Positions 15,963 to 24,217 of a stretch of DNA of 64,000 nt are shown here, one piece after another (position 1 is the stretch's first letter; the number at the start of each line of letters is the position of its first letter). The translations under genes were made by a program, and so were the position numbers. Source of the DNA: an uncultured Spirochaetales bacterium. GTDB lineage: Bacteria; Spirochaetota; Spirochaetia; Sphaerochaetales; Sphaerochaetaceae. The stretch spans positions 53,885-117,884 of the forward strand of contig CASENB010000018.1 in NCBI GenBank assembly GCA_949289305.1. The letters are read 5' to 3'. A model generated the notes under the pieces. That model worked only from the letters and a program-made list of their open reading frames with translations. It searched no databases and was not told the DNA's origin.

Positions 15963-15980
15963 TAGCAAGAAACGTGCCAA
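15963..15980 (-). promoter_or_regulatory. Sigma-54 (-24/-12) promoter of sRNA B
   Basis: On the minus strand TTGGCACGTTTCTTGCTA. GG and GC are again exactly 10 bases apart, with the full TGGCAC-N5-TTGCT consensus. Confidence 0.8.
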
Positions 15981-16024
15981 GAATATAGCTTGACCACAAT
16001 AGAAAAAGAAATTACTTTGTTTTC

Positions 16025-16648
16025 ATGCCAAACATACTATCTAGAAAGTTCAGATATACATATTCCAACGTGAATATGGCCATCGTTGCGATAAATATCA
16101 TTGTTTTCTTTATTGCGAATTACATCTATCCATCCATTACTTATTATCTGGCAATGATGCCTTTAAGGATATTGATGGATCCGAAGTACGTATATACGTT
16201 CTTAACCTGTACGTTTGCACATGCAGGATTTTCACACCTGTTTTCAAACATGCTTGGTCTTTTGATATTCGGAACCATTTTAGAGCGTCAGATCGGAAGC
16301 AGGGAGTATCTACTTTTCTATCTGCTGTGCGGAACGCTTTCTTCTGCGCTTTCGTTTGTTACATACGCATTAAGCGGGCAGTATTTCGTATTCCTTTTGG
16401 GTGCAAGCGGCGCATTATATGCCGTAATGCTTCTTTTTGCGCTCTTCTTTCCTAATGCGACTGTCTTTGTTTTCGGAATGATCCCTGTAAGGGCGTCCGT
16501 TCTGGTCATATTCTATTTCATATTCGAGTTTTCAGGATCTTTCATATCTGATGGAATAAGCCATGCAACGCACCTTTTTGGCCTGATAGTAGCGCTTTTA
16601 TACGCTATTATCAGGATGAGGATCAATCCGTTTAAAAGGCGTTATTAG
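16025..16648 (+). CDS. Rhomboid-family intramembrane serine protease
   Basis: A 207-residue membrane protein with six predicted helices. The catalytic serine is in LGASGALYAV (GASG, about residue 126) and the histidine in SHATHLFGLIVA in the last helix (about residue 182). HAGFSHLFSNMLGL provides the family's H-x2-x-N oxyanion pattern in TM2. These are all the residues a rhomboid needs to cut transmembrane substrates. No ribosome binding site is visible; TACTTT is six bases before the ATG. The gene begins 45 bases from the sigma-54 promoter of sRNA B and its 3' end overlaps the convergent pullulanase gene by 17 bases. Confidence 0.9.
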   Translation: MPNILSRKFRYTYSNVNMAIVAINIIVFFIANYIYPSITYYLAMMPLRILMDPKYVYTFLTCTFAHAGFSHLFSNMLGLLIFGTILERQIGSREYLLFYLLCGTLSSALSFVTYALSGQYFVFLLGASGALYAVMLLFALFFPNATVFVFGMIPVRASVLVIFYFIFEFSGSFISDGISHATHLFGLIVALLYAIIRMRINPFKRRY

Positions 16649-18563
16649 TACTGAAAAGATAAACGGAAGGCCCTGAAAGTGTGATTTCCTTTTTCATTAT
16701 CTTCTCTTTTCTGTCTAAATAGGATGAGCATTCTGGATCTAAAAGCAACCTGTATTCGCCGCCAAGAGGATAGTTTACTTTTCTGTCCTCGCTTGAATAG
16801 ATTAGTAGAAGGGTGCTGTTCTCTTCGTCTTCGCTGTTCGAGATGATGAACTTGACGCTTCTTTTGTGTATGATCTCGAAGCTTTTTATCCTTTTTATCG
16901 CATCTTCTGATTTATCGCAAAATGCCGCAATTCGTTTTCTAAGCTTTATAAGGCCTTTGTAATATTCTACGAGCTCTTTTGCATCCTTTGTTCTCGACCA
17001 GTCGAAACGGTTGATAAAAAGAGGCGAGTTGTAGGAATTCTTTATTCCTACTTTTGTTCTTGCTGCTTCTTCTCCCGAGAGCATGAAAGGCCTTCCTTGC
17101 ATTGTGAAATACATTGCAGCTGCAGCTTTGTTTGCCTTTAGTGTTTTCTCGTCTAAGATAAGAAAATCTTCTTTATCATCTAGGGTTAGCTTGAGTTTAT
17201 CCCAAAGCGTCCAGTCGTCATGGCTTGATAGATACTGTATCGTCTGATTAGCGCTTTTCGTGCTGAAGTGCCAATCACCGTTCTTCCATCCTGAGATCGC
17301 ATGTCTGAACAGGTTAAGATCGACGTCCCCTCCGTTTACAAATCCTGCTGACTTTGAATCGAAATTGCTTCCTTTGATTAGATCTCTCGTTGAATCTGAA
17401 AAGGCTCCGATTCCGTCATTAAGTAATGTAAGTGCGTATTTGTCTGCAAGTTGGAAACCTTCTTTTACGGCAGTTCCTCCGGCAGCCCAAGGTTCTCCGT
17501 ATATTATTTTTTCGCCTTTCCCATAGATTTTATCCAAACTCTCCCTTATGTCGTTCATAAGCCTCGTGTCGATTAAGCCCATAAGATCGAATCTGAATCC
17601 ATCGATATGGTATTCCCTCGCCCAGTATAGTACGGAGTCTAGGATATAGCGGTGCGCCATTGGTCTTTCTGTCGCAATGTCATTTCCACAGCCTGAACCG
17701 TTTGATGCGCTTTTGTCCTTGTTCTGCCTGTAGAAGTACCATGGTTCTGTTCTGAATAAGGGACTGTCAAGGCGATAGGTATGGTTATATACTACGTCCA
17801 TAACTACTCTTAGTCCTGCGTCGTGCAGGCTTTTTATCATCTCTTTTAATTCTCTTACTCTGACTTCTCCATGTTCGGCATCAGTTGCATAAGAGCCTTC
17901 AGGCACATTATAGTTTTCAGGGTCATATCCCCAGTTGAATTCGTTGTCGCAGCCTTTTTCGTCTACAGAACCGTAGTCGAATATCGGCATGAGCTGGACA
18001 TGTGTTATTCCCAAGCTTTTTAAATAATTTAATCCTGTAGGGCATGAGCTGTCATAGCTTAACGTCGTATTATCCTCTGTGAGCGCTATGAACTTTCCTT
18101 GCGCCCTGTCTGAAATCGATGAAAAGCGCTGGTAGGTGAAATCTTTGACATGGATTTCATATATTATATCTTCGCTCTGCCTCTCAGGTGCTTTATCTTC
18201 GGCCCATCCATCAGGATCTGTCTTTTTCAAATCAAGAACCATCGCTCTTTGGCCATTGACGCCAGAAGACACTGCGTAAGGGTCTATCGTCCTATATTCG
18301 GTATCGTTTGTCCCAATTAAATAATCGTAATACGATCCCTCTAGGCTGCCTTCAATGTCTATCTGCCAGTGTCCGTCTTCATGCTTTTCAAGGTATTCGC
18401 TTCTATATGCTTTTCCTTTTGATCCGTCGCTGTAAAGGAAAAGCTGTACGAAAGTTGCACTTGGAGCCCACAGGCGAAAGATTGTCGAGCTCTCTCTTAA
18501 TTCAAAACCAAGAGGTCCTGCGTAATAGCTCTTATGATCTAAATCGTTGATATTCTCCGCCAT
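16632..18563 (-). CDS. pulA: Type I pullulanase / glycogen debranching enzyme (GH13)
   Basis: Hydrolyses alpha-1,6 links in pullulan, glycogen or limit dextrins. Residues ~10-105 form a CBM48 module (GFELRESSTIFRLWAPSATFVQL). The GH13 barrel follows with region I DVVYNHTY, the nucleophile in GFRFDLMGLID, the general acid in IYGEPWAAGG, and region IV SHDDWTLWDKL. YEIHVKDFTYQ is characteristic of type I pullulanases. There is no signal peptide, so it acts on internal glycogen or imported maltodextrin. At 643 residues it is slightly short of the usual ~700. It is 17 bases downstream of add on the same strand. Confidence 0.92.
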   Translation of the reverse strand: MAENINDLDHKSYYAGPLGFELRESSTIFRLWAPSATFVQLFLYSDGSKGKAYRSEYLEKHEDGHWQIDIEGSLEGSYYDYLIGTNDTEYRTIDPYAVSSGVNGQRAMVLDLKKTDPDGWAEDKAPERQSEDIIYEIHVKDFTYQRFSSISDRAQGKFIALTEDNTTLSYDSSCPTGLNYLKSLGITHVQLMPIFDYGSVDEKGCDNEFNWGYDPENYNVPEGSYATDAEHGEVRVRELKEMIKSLHDAGLRVVMDVVYNHTYRLDSPLFRTEPWYFYRQNKDKSASNGSGCGNDIATERPMAHRYILDSVLYWAREYHIDGFRFDLMGLIDTRLMNDIRESLDKIYGKGEKIIYGEPWAAGGTAVKEGFQLADKYALTLLNDGIGAFSDSTRDLIKGSNFDSKSAGFVNGGDVDLNLFRHAISGWKNGDWHFSTKSANQTIQYLSSHDDWTLWDKLKLTLDDKEDFLILDEKTLKANKAAAAMYFTMQGRPFMLSGEEAARTKVGIKNSYNSPLFINRFDWSRTKDAKELVEYYKGLIKLRKRIAAFCDKSEDAIKRIKSFEIIHKRSVKFIISNSEDEENSTLLLIYSSEDRKVNYPLGGEYRLLLDPECSSYLDRKEKIMKKEITLSGPSVYLFSTNNAF

Positions 18564-18580
18564 TTTTCCATCCCATCCTT

Positions 18581-19663
18581 TTAGAAGATCGAATATTCTT
18601 CTCTTAACTCGCTATAGCCTTTTTTTATGACGTCATAGATTATCCTAATCTTCTCGTCGTGATGAATGAATGCGCTCTTCATTGCATTAATAGTTATCTT
18701 TTCCAAATCTCTTATTCCAAGTCCGTATTCTCTCGCAGCTATTGACATCTCTTTTGTGAGATTGGTATCGCTCATAAGCCTATTGTCAGTGCATAAGAAT
18801 ACTCTGAATCCGTTTTTAAAAAGTATAGGGAACGGATGGCTTTGATAGCTCTCTGCAGCACCTGTTCCAACATTGCTTGTAAGACACATTTCAAGAGGTA
18901 TCCTCATGTCGTTTATGAAGTGGGCGAGGCTTCCCATTTTTCTGATTGCGCCGCCTTCTATCGCCATATCCTCGACGATCCTGACTCCGTGCCCGATTCT
19001 ATGTGCTCCGCATATCTGTATGGCCTGCCAGATTGACTCGATTCCAAACGCTTCTCCTGCGTGGATTGTTATGTTGAAGTTCTTATTTCTTATGTACTGG
19101 AAAGCTTCAAGATGTTTCTTGGGCGGGTGTCCGTATTCATCTCCTGCGATATCGAATCCCACTACGCCTTTTTCTCGGAAAGCAACTGCAAGTTCGGCGA
19201 TCTCAAGAGTGTCTGAAGGATCTTCATTCCTCATCGCACATAGTATCAATCCAGTTTCAACTCCAGTCTCTTTCTTTCCTTCTTCAAGACCTTTTAAAAC
19301 GGCGTTCACAACCTCTTCTAAATTAAGTCCGCCTTTTGTATGCAGGGTGGGGGCAAATCTTATTTCTGCATATACGACGTTGTCTTCTTTTAGGTCGAGA
19401 ACAGCCTCTTTGCTTATTCTTATAAGGTTTTCCCTGCTCTGCATTACTGCGTCTGTGATTTCAAACGCCCTTAGATATAGGCTCAAGGATTTTTGCTCGC
19501 ATCCTTTCTTTAGCAATTCTTTTAGTTCTTCCGCATCATAGGAGGGAAGGCTGATATTGTCTTTTTTTGCAATATCGATAATCGTTTCTACCCTGACCCC
19601 TCCGTCTAAGTGGTCGTGGAGTTCTACTTTAGGGCATTTTTTTATCATATCGTATGTGATCAT
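18581..19663 (-). CDS. add: Adenosine deaminase
   Basis: Zinc-dependent deamination of adenosine to inosine in purine salvage. Zinc ligands are in VELHDHLDGG near residue 15 (family HxHLDG) and FNITIHAGEAFG; the catalytic His is in RIGHGVRI and the Asp pair in VFLCTDNRLM. At 360 residues it is full length. One variation is DNRLM where most enzymes have DDP, seen in some bacterial members. TATAAT is exactly six bases before the ATG and there is no ribosome binding site, suggesting a leaderless mRNA. It probably shares a transcript with pulA. Confidence 0.92.
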   Translation of the reverse strand: MITYDMIKKCPKVELHDHLDGGVRVETIIDIAKKDNISLPSYDAEELKELLKKGCEQKSLSLYLRAFEITDAVMQSRENLIRISKEAVLDLKEDNVVYAEIRFAPTLHTKGGLNLEEVVNAVLKGLEEGKKETGVETGLILCAMRNEDPSDTLEIAELAVAFREKGVVGFDIAGDEYGHPPKKHLEAFQYIRNKNFNITIHAGEAFGIESIWQAIQICGAHRIGHGVRIVEDMAIEGGAIRKMGSLAHFINDMRIPLEMCLTSNVGTGAAESYQSHPFPILFKNGFRVFLCTDNRLMSDTNLTKEMSIAAREYGLGIRDLEKITINAMKSAFIHHDEKIRIIYDVIKKGYSELREEYSIF

Positions 19664-19867
19664 GTTTTAATTATAGCCGAAAAGAGGACAAATAATTAAA
19701 GAATTTTATATGGGATTCTGTTTTTTATTGTTTTTTTAATACGATTTTTATAATTTTTATTTCAATAAAGAATTATATCTTAGAAAAATTAACCATTTTT
19801 ACTTTTTTACCCTTTACAATTTAATTACAAAGAATAATAATCCAAAAATATAGGAGAAAATTTTATT

Positions 19868-20380
19868 ATGGCAAAAACAACAGATTCACTTAACAAAAAG
19901 CTTCTTGCTGCAGCTATCAGCTCAACGAAAGCAAAGGATATCAAAGATCTGATCGCTCAGGGAGCAGATGTTAATGCACACAACGAATGGGGACTTACTC
20001 CTGTTATGCTAGCTGCACAGTACAACAATTCAACAGCAGTATTGAACGCTCTTATTCAGGCTGGTGCTGATATCCACGAAGCAGAGCCGAAGTACCGCTC
20101 AAATGCTCTACACCTTGCAGCAAACAGCAGCAAGAATCCAAAGATCATTGAGGCTCTCTTAGCTGCTGGCGCAAACATCGATGCTAGAAACTATCTTGGA
20201 GAGACGGCATTAATCATGGCTGTTAACAGCAACAGCGAGACAAAGATGACTACTCAGCTTATTAAGAGCGGTGCGGATGTAAACGCATGCGATTATCAGG
20301 GACATAGCGTTCTTGATTATGCAAGAGCAGCCAAGAGGACATATGTCATCAACCTCCTTAAGGAGCATGGAGCTAACTAA
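19868..20380 (+). CDS. Ankyrin repeat protein
   Basis: A 170-residue soluble protein built of about four ankyrin repeats; visible consensus pieces are DIKDLIAQGADVNAHNEWGLTPVMLA, ALIQAGADIHEAE, ALLAAGANIDARNYLGETALIMA and QLIKSGADVNACDYQGHSVLDYA. Ankyrin repeats bind other proteins; there is no enzymatic domain and no signal peptide. The ATG has a TAGGAG site 13 bases upstream. It stands alone behind a ~200-base AT-rich region and is followed by a strong terminator. The partner is unknown. Confidence 0.85.
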   Translation: MAKTTDSLNKKLLAAAISSTKAKDIKDLIAQGADVNAHNEWGLTPVMLAAQYNNSTAVLNALIQAGADIHEAEPKYRSNALHLAANSSKNPKIIEALLAAGANIDARNYLGETALIMAVNSNSETKMTTQLIKSGADVNACDYQGHSVLDYARAAKRTYVINLLKEHGAN

Positions 20381-20396
20381 TTAAAGCTTTCCATCT

Positions 20397-20432
20397 AAAA
20401 AGCCTGTTGTCATAGAGCAATGGGCTTTTTTT
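20397..20432. terminator. Bidirectional rho-independent terminator
   Basis: AAAAAGCCTGTTG (20397-20409) pairs with CAATGGGCTTTTT (20418-20430), a 13-bp stem with two G.U pairs, between the convergent ankyrin and acetyltransferase genes. Confidence 0.85.
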
Positions 20433-20898
20433 ATCTTTCCAGTGCTTTTCCTGAGAGCCTATAGACTGTCCATTCAGTCATTGCTAAAGCGCCTAAATTC
20501 TTATAGAAAGCAATGGATGGCGTATTCGAATCAAGGCACCACCATTCAACTCTTCCGCACTCTCTTTTTCTTGCAAGATCCTTAATATATTCAATTGTCG
20601 CTCTGCCGTATCCTTTGTTCCTATACTCTTTTCTTATGTATAGGTCTTCGATGTATATGCCTGGCTTTCCTAAAAAAGTTGAGAAGTTGTGAAAAAAGAG
20701 AACAAATCCTATTTCCTTTCCTTCTAACATAGGAAATACTACTTCCGCCATCTTTCTTTCGAATATGTTGTACTTAAGCGTTTTTATATCTGCTACGACT
20801 TCGTTAAGGAGATTCTCGTAAGCAGCAAGTCCCTTGATCATAGTAAGAATTAAATCTACATCTCTTTCTTCTGCCGTTCTGAAAGATAATTTGTCCAT
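20431..20898 (-). CDS. GNAT acetyltransferase, diamine (SSAT-like) type
   Basis: A 155-residue GCN5-related N-acetyltransferase. The acetyl-CoA binding motif A is YIRKEYRNKGYGRATIEYI (residues about 88-106). The whole pattern, with AAYENLLNEV near the start, GKPGIYIEDLYI and VEWWCLDSNTPSIAFYKNLGA at the end, is that of spermidine/spermine N1-acetyltransferases. A polyamine substrate is therefore likely but not proven. TATCAT sits six bases before the ATG with no ribosome binding site (leaderless pattern). Confidence 0.85.
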   Translation of the reverse strand: MDKLSFRTAEERDVDLILTMIKGLAAYENLLNEVVADIKTLKYNIFERKMAEVVFPMLEGKEIGFVLFFHNFSTFLGKPGIYIEDLYIRKEYRNKGYGRATIEYIKDLARKRECGRVEWWCLDSNTPSIAFYKNLGALAMTEWTVYRLSGKALER

Positions 20899-20956
20899 AT
20901 GGATATGATAGGGAAAAAGAAGAAAAAGGAAAATGTTTTAGGCAGATATAAAACAA

Positions 20957-20973
20957 GGGGGCGCTGAGCCCCC
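20957..20973 (-). terminator. Rho-independent terminator after Hpt gene
   Basis: GGGGGC (20957-20962) and GCCCCC (20968-20973) form a 6-bp GC stem; on the minus strand it is followed by TTGTTTTAT. It ends the Hpt / symporter transcript. Confidence 0.7.
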
Positions 20974-20980
20974 AAGCGTT

Positions 20981-21316
20981 TTAATTCTCTTCAAGTGCTT
21001 TTACGGTCTTTTTATATTCGTTTTCAAGATCTAGAAAGATTGCTGTCGATCTGAGACCTTTTGTATTCTCAAGTTCTCCTGCAAGCTTTGCAAGCGTTAC
21101 AAGACCTACTTTTTCAGATACTTTTCTGATCTTATGAGCGCCTTTTTTTACAGCCTCGTCGTCTTCTTTTTCAACAGCATTTTTCAGGCTGTCAAAGTCC
21201 GTATCTGTTTTAAAAGACGCAAGCTTGTCTTTTAGTAACGATATGTCTCCACCGTAATACTCTAGCGCTTCTTCCCATTCTAAAGAGATTTTTTCTGCAA
21301 TTGCCTTAATATTCAT
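20981..21316 (-). CDS. Stand-alone histidine phosphotransfer (Hpt) protein
   Basis: A 111-residue all-helical protein matching a single Hpt domain: LLKDKLASFKTDTDFDSLKNAVEKEDDEAVKKGAHKIRKVSEKVGLVTLAKLAGELE. The histidine of AHKIRKV, in the position of the HxLKG motif, is the likely phosphorylation site (near residue 62). Such proteins relay phosphate between a hybrid sensor kinase and a response regulator; no kinase or regulator lies beside it. It is 13 bases downstream of the sodium symporter gene, probably cotranscribed. Confidence 0.75.
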   Translation of the reverse strand: MNIKAIAEKISLEWEEALEYYGGDISLLKDKLASFKTDTDFDSLKNAVEKEDDEAVKKGAHKIRKVSEKVGLVTLAKLAGELENTKGLRSTAIFLDLENEYKKTVKALEEN

Positions 21317-21329
21317 AACCTTACCTTTA

Positions 21330-22700
21330 TCAGAATATAATATCGTAAATACCTTTTACGGTAACAAAAAGAATGATTAAAGGCAGTATGTAAGCGCAGT
21401 AAAATCTGAGCTTGTTAGGGAATTTCAATCCATCGCCCTTGTCTGCCGTTTCAATGAAATTATTCCATCCCCAGCCGTAGCGTGATGTGCAGAACAGTAC
21501 CATTACAAGAGATCCAAGAGGAAGAAGAAGGTTTGAAACGATAAAATCTTCTAGGTCCATTATTCCTGTACCTTCTCCAAAAGGAGTGAAACCAGATAGT
21601 ACGTTAAAGCCTAAAATGCATGGAAGAATGCAGATTAAGAAAATTATTACGTTTACAAATGCTGCCTTCTTTCTTGTGTATCCTCTCATATCCATCCAGT
21701 ATGCGATGATGTTTTCAAATACTGCGATTAGCGTTGTGAGGGATGCAAAACTCATTGCAAGGAAGAATAATGCAGCCCAAAGAGAGCCTGCGGTCATCTG
21801 GGCAAATACGTTTGGAAGCGTAATAAACAGTAGGCTAGGTCCGCTTCCTGCTTCAATTGAGAAAGCTGAACATGCAGGAAAAATTATCAATCCCGCTAGA
21901 AGAGCTATCGATGTGTCGAGGCATACGATTCTGACGCTTTCTCCTGTAAGTGATCTCTCATCGCTGAAGTATGATCCCATAATTGACATAGCTCCGATTC
22001 CAAGCGACAGCGTAAAGAATGCCTGACCCATAGCGGCAAATAGCGATTCTCCAATGCCATATTCAACGAGGTTGTTCAAATCTGGTTTCAAGAAGAAAAG
22101 AAGGCCTTCTTTTGCCCCGTTTAAAGTTGCGGAATGGATTGCAAGTGCAATCATGAGTACAAATAGCATCGCCATCATTACTTTCGAGACTTTTTCAACG
22201 CTGTTCTTTAGTCCTCCAAGTGCGATTAACGCCGTTATTACAAGTGCGATTACTCCCCATCCGTATTGCAAAAGAGGGGAGGCTAGCATCGAGTTGAAGA
22301 ACGTTCCGACTTCTTCCGTTCCCATACCTGCGAACGTTCCTCCGATCGATGATATGAAGTAGTAAAGAAGCCATCCCGTGATTGGTATGTAAAAGAATAG
22401 GAGCATGTAGTTTCCAAAAAGTGCGAAAGGCCCTGCAATATGCCATTTGCTCTTTTTTGGTTCGAGTGTCTTATAAGCTCCAACGATGTTCATTTTTCCA
22501 GCCCTGCCTATGGAGAATTCCATAACCATTACTGGAAGCCCCAGAATTAGAAGAAATACCAGATAAATAAGTACGAATGCCGCTCCGCCATAACGTCCTG
22601 TAATGTAAGGAAAGCGCCAAACGTTTCCAAGTCCTATAGCACATCCTGCAGAAAGCAGGATGAAGCCAAGGCGCGATGAAAGTGTTTCTCTTTCTGCCAT
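21330..22700 (-). CDS. Sodium-dependent symporter, neurotransmitter:sodium symporter (NSS) family
   Basis: A 456-residue inner-membrane transporter with about 11 helices, as in bacterial LeuT/MhsT/TnaT homologues. TM1 has the unwound sodium and substrate site GCAIGLGNVWRFPY; GGAAFVLIYLVFLLILGLPVMVMEFSIGR continues into TM2; the amphipathic and TM6 region reads FFTLSLGIGAMSIMGSY. It imports an amino acid or amine with sodium. The ligand is not predictable. It lies between DUF1846/gdhA and the Hpt gene in one direction. Confidence 0.92.
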   Translation of the reverse strand: MAERETLSSRLGFILLSAGCAIGLGNVWRFPYITGRYGGAAFVLIYLVFLLILGLPVMVMEFSIGRAGKMNIVGAYKTLEPKKSKWHIAGPFALFGNYMLLFFYIPITGWLLYYFISSIGGTFAGMGTEEVGTFFNSMLASPLLQYGWGVIALVITALIALGGLKNSVEKVSKVMMAMLFVLMIALAIHSATLNGAKEGLLFFLKPDLNNLVEYGIGESLFAAMGQAFFTLSLGIGAMSIMGSYFSDERSLTGESVRIVCLDTSIALLAGLIIFPACSAFSIEAGSGPSLLFITLPNVFAQMTAGSLWAALFFLAMSFASLTTLIAVFENIIAYWMDMRGYTRKKAAFVNVIIFLICILPCILGFNVLSGFTPFGEGTGIMDLEDFIVSNLLLPLGSLVMVLFCTSRYGWGWNNFIETADKGDGLKFPNKLRFYCAYILPLIILFVTVKGIYDIIF

Positions 22701-22711
22701 AATACTCTTTT

Positions 22712-24217
22712 TTAATAACTCCTTGCTGGATATTGTGGTTCTGATGTGAAGTTTATAGAGAGCTTTCTCATGCCGTCGATATCTCCAGCTGAAGGGATGT
22801 GCGTGAAGTGCACGTCTGCATCTCTAAGCTGTTTCAGCGCTTCACTGGCTTTTTTAGCATTCTCATCATAGATTCCAGAAATTGATAGCGCGATAAGGAT
22901 TTCATCGACGTTCAAAGAGACGCCTTTGCTTGAAAGGATATCTCTTTTTGTGTGCGTTACGGCATCGATTACTTCCTTGTGGATTAAATCGATGTCCTTA
23001 TCGATTCCTAAAATAGCTTTACATGCGTTTAAAATTAAGGCAGATCCTGCATGCATCAAGTTTGAGTTATGGGCAGTGATGATCCTACCGTCTTCCAGTT
23101 CGATAGAAGCCGCGCAGACAGTTCCGTCATCCTTTCCTTTTCTCTTCTCTATTGCATCTTCAAGCGCTTTTCTTGCAGGAATCACTGTTGGAAGATCTTC
23201 TTCCTTCAGATGCGCCTTATCTAAAAGAGCTAGAGCTCTGTTATAAACTTCTTTAGAGCATATTCCCTGAAGATAATCGGTCTTCGTATGGAATACCCTT
23301 CTGATTATCTCCCTTTCTGCTGCTCTTCTGCAGACGTCATCGTTTATTATTCCAAAACCACAGCGGTTTACTCCCATATCCGTAGGGCTCTTATAAATGC
23401 ATTCTCCAGTGATCTTCTCTAAGATTCTTTTCAATATTGGGTAGGCTTCAAGATCCCTTGAGTAGTTGACTGTAACTTCATTGTATGCATCGAAGTGAAA
23501 GTGGTCTATAAGGTTTACATCTCCGATATCTACTGTCGCAGCTTCATATGCGATGTTCACAGGATGGTTAAGGCTTAAGTTCCAGATAGGGAAGGTCTCT
23601 AGTTTTGCATAACTTGGTTTTTGCCCCATCTTTGCTTCATGGTACATCTGGTTCAAGCATGTTGCGAGCTTTCCAGATCCCGGCCCAGGAGCTGTAACGA
23701 TTACAACAGGAGCGTTTACTTCGATATATGGATTCTTGCCGTAACCTTCTTCTGATACAACTACGTCGATATTGCTTGGATAGCCTGGCGTTGCCGTATG
23801 TTCATATACTTTTATGCCACGCTGCTCAAGCTTTCTTTTGAACTGAACTGCTGCAACCTGGTTTTCAAATCTAGTGATTACGACCTTATCGCATTTAAGA
23901 CCATAATCGGCAAAGTCGTGGATCATTTTCAAAACATCGGCATCGTAACTTATTCCGAAATCCCCTCTGATCTTTCTCTGCTCTATGTCTCCTGCGTAAA
24001 TGCAGATGATTATATCGAGGCTTTCTTTGAGTTCTTTAAAGACTTTCATCTTATTGTTTTCGTCAAAGCCAGGAAGAACTCTTGCCGCATGCTTGTCATG
24101 AAGGAGTTTTCCTCCACACTCGATATAAAGACGTCCTGAAGAGGATTTTACCCTCTCCAGGATGTACTCGCTTTGTTCTTTGATATATTTTGCGCTGTCA
24201 AATCCGACTTCTCGCAT
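22712..24217 (-). CDS. DUF1846 family protein
   Basis: A 501-residue member of a conserved bacterial family whose biochemical role I do not know. Visible features include EVGFDSAKYIKEQSEYIL at the start, a phosphate-loop-like VVIVTAPGPGSGKLATCLNQMYHE (residues about 173-196) suggesting nucleotide binding, and the conserved FDAYNEVTVNYSRDLEAYPIL. It is cytosolic, with no signal or helices. Its ATG overlaps the stop of gdhA by one base, so the two are translationally coupled; a link to nitrogen or amino-acid metabolism is an inference from that. Confidence 0.85.
   Translation of the reverse strand: MREVGFDSAKYIKEQSEYILERVKSSSGRLYIECGGKLLHDKHAARVLPGFDENNKMKVFKELKESLDIIICIYAGDIEQRKIRGDFGISYDADVLKMIHDFADYGLKCDKVVITRFENQVAAVQFKRKLEQRGIKVYEHTATPGYPSNIDVVVSEEGYGKNPYIEVNAPVVIVTAPGPGSGKLATCLNQMYHEAKMGQKPSYAKLETFPIWNLSLNHPVNIAYEAATVDIGDVNLIDHFHFDAYNEVTVNYSRDLEAYPILKRILEKITGECIYKSPTDMGVNRCGFGIINDDVCRRAAEREIIRRVFHTKTDYLQGICSKEVYNRALALLDKAHLKEEDLPTVIPARKALEDAIEKRKGKDDGTVCAASIELEDGRIITAHNSNLMHAGSALILNACKAILGIDKDIDLIHKEVIDAVTHTKRDILSSKGVSLNVDEILIALSISGIYDENAKKASEALKQLRDADVHFTHIPSAGDIDGMRKLSINFTSEPQYPARSY

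Noticed and set aside
15750..15980. Two tiny plus-strand frames (MKKLLLYFF-, MKKTVCSV-) directly after AAGGAG(G)
   Set aside because: The start codons touch the Shine-Dalgarno sequence with no spacer. The similarity between copies is better explained by the conserved sRNA core on the other strand.
15685..15999. A 104-codon minus-strand open frame with hydrophobic stretches
   Set aside because: It spans both sigma-54 promoters and both terminators of the predicted sRNAs, has no ribosome binding site and no domain I recognise.
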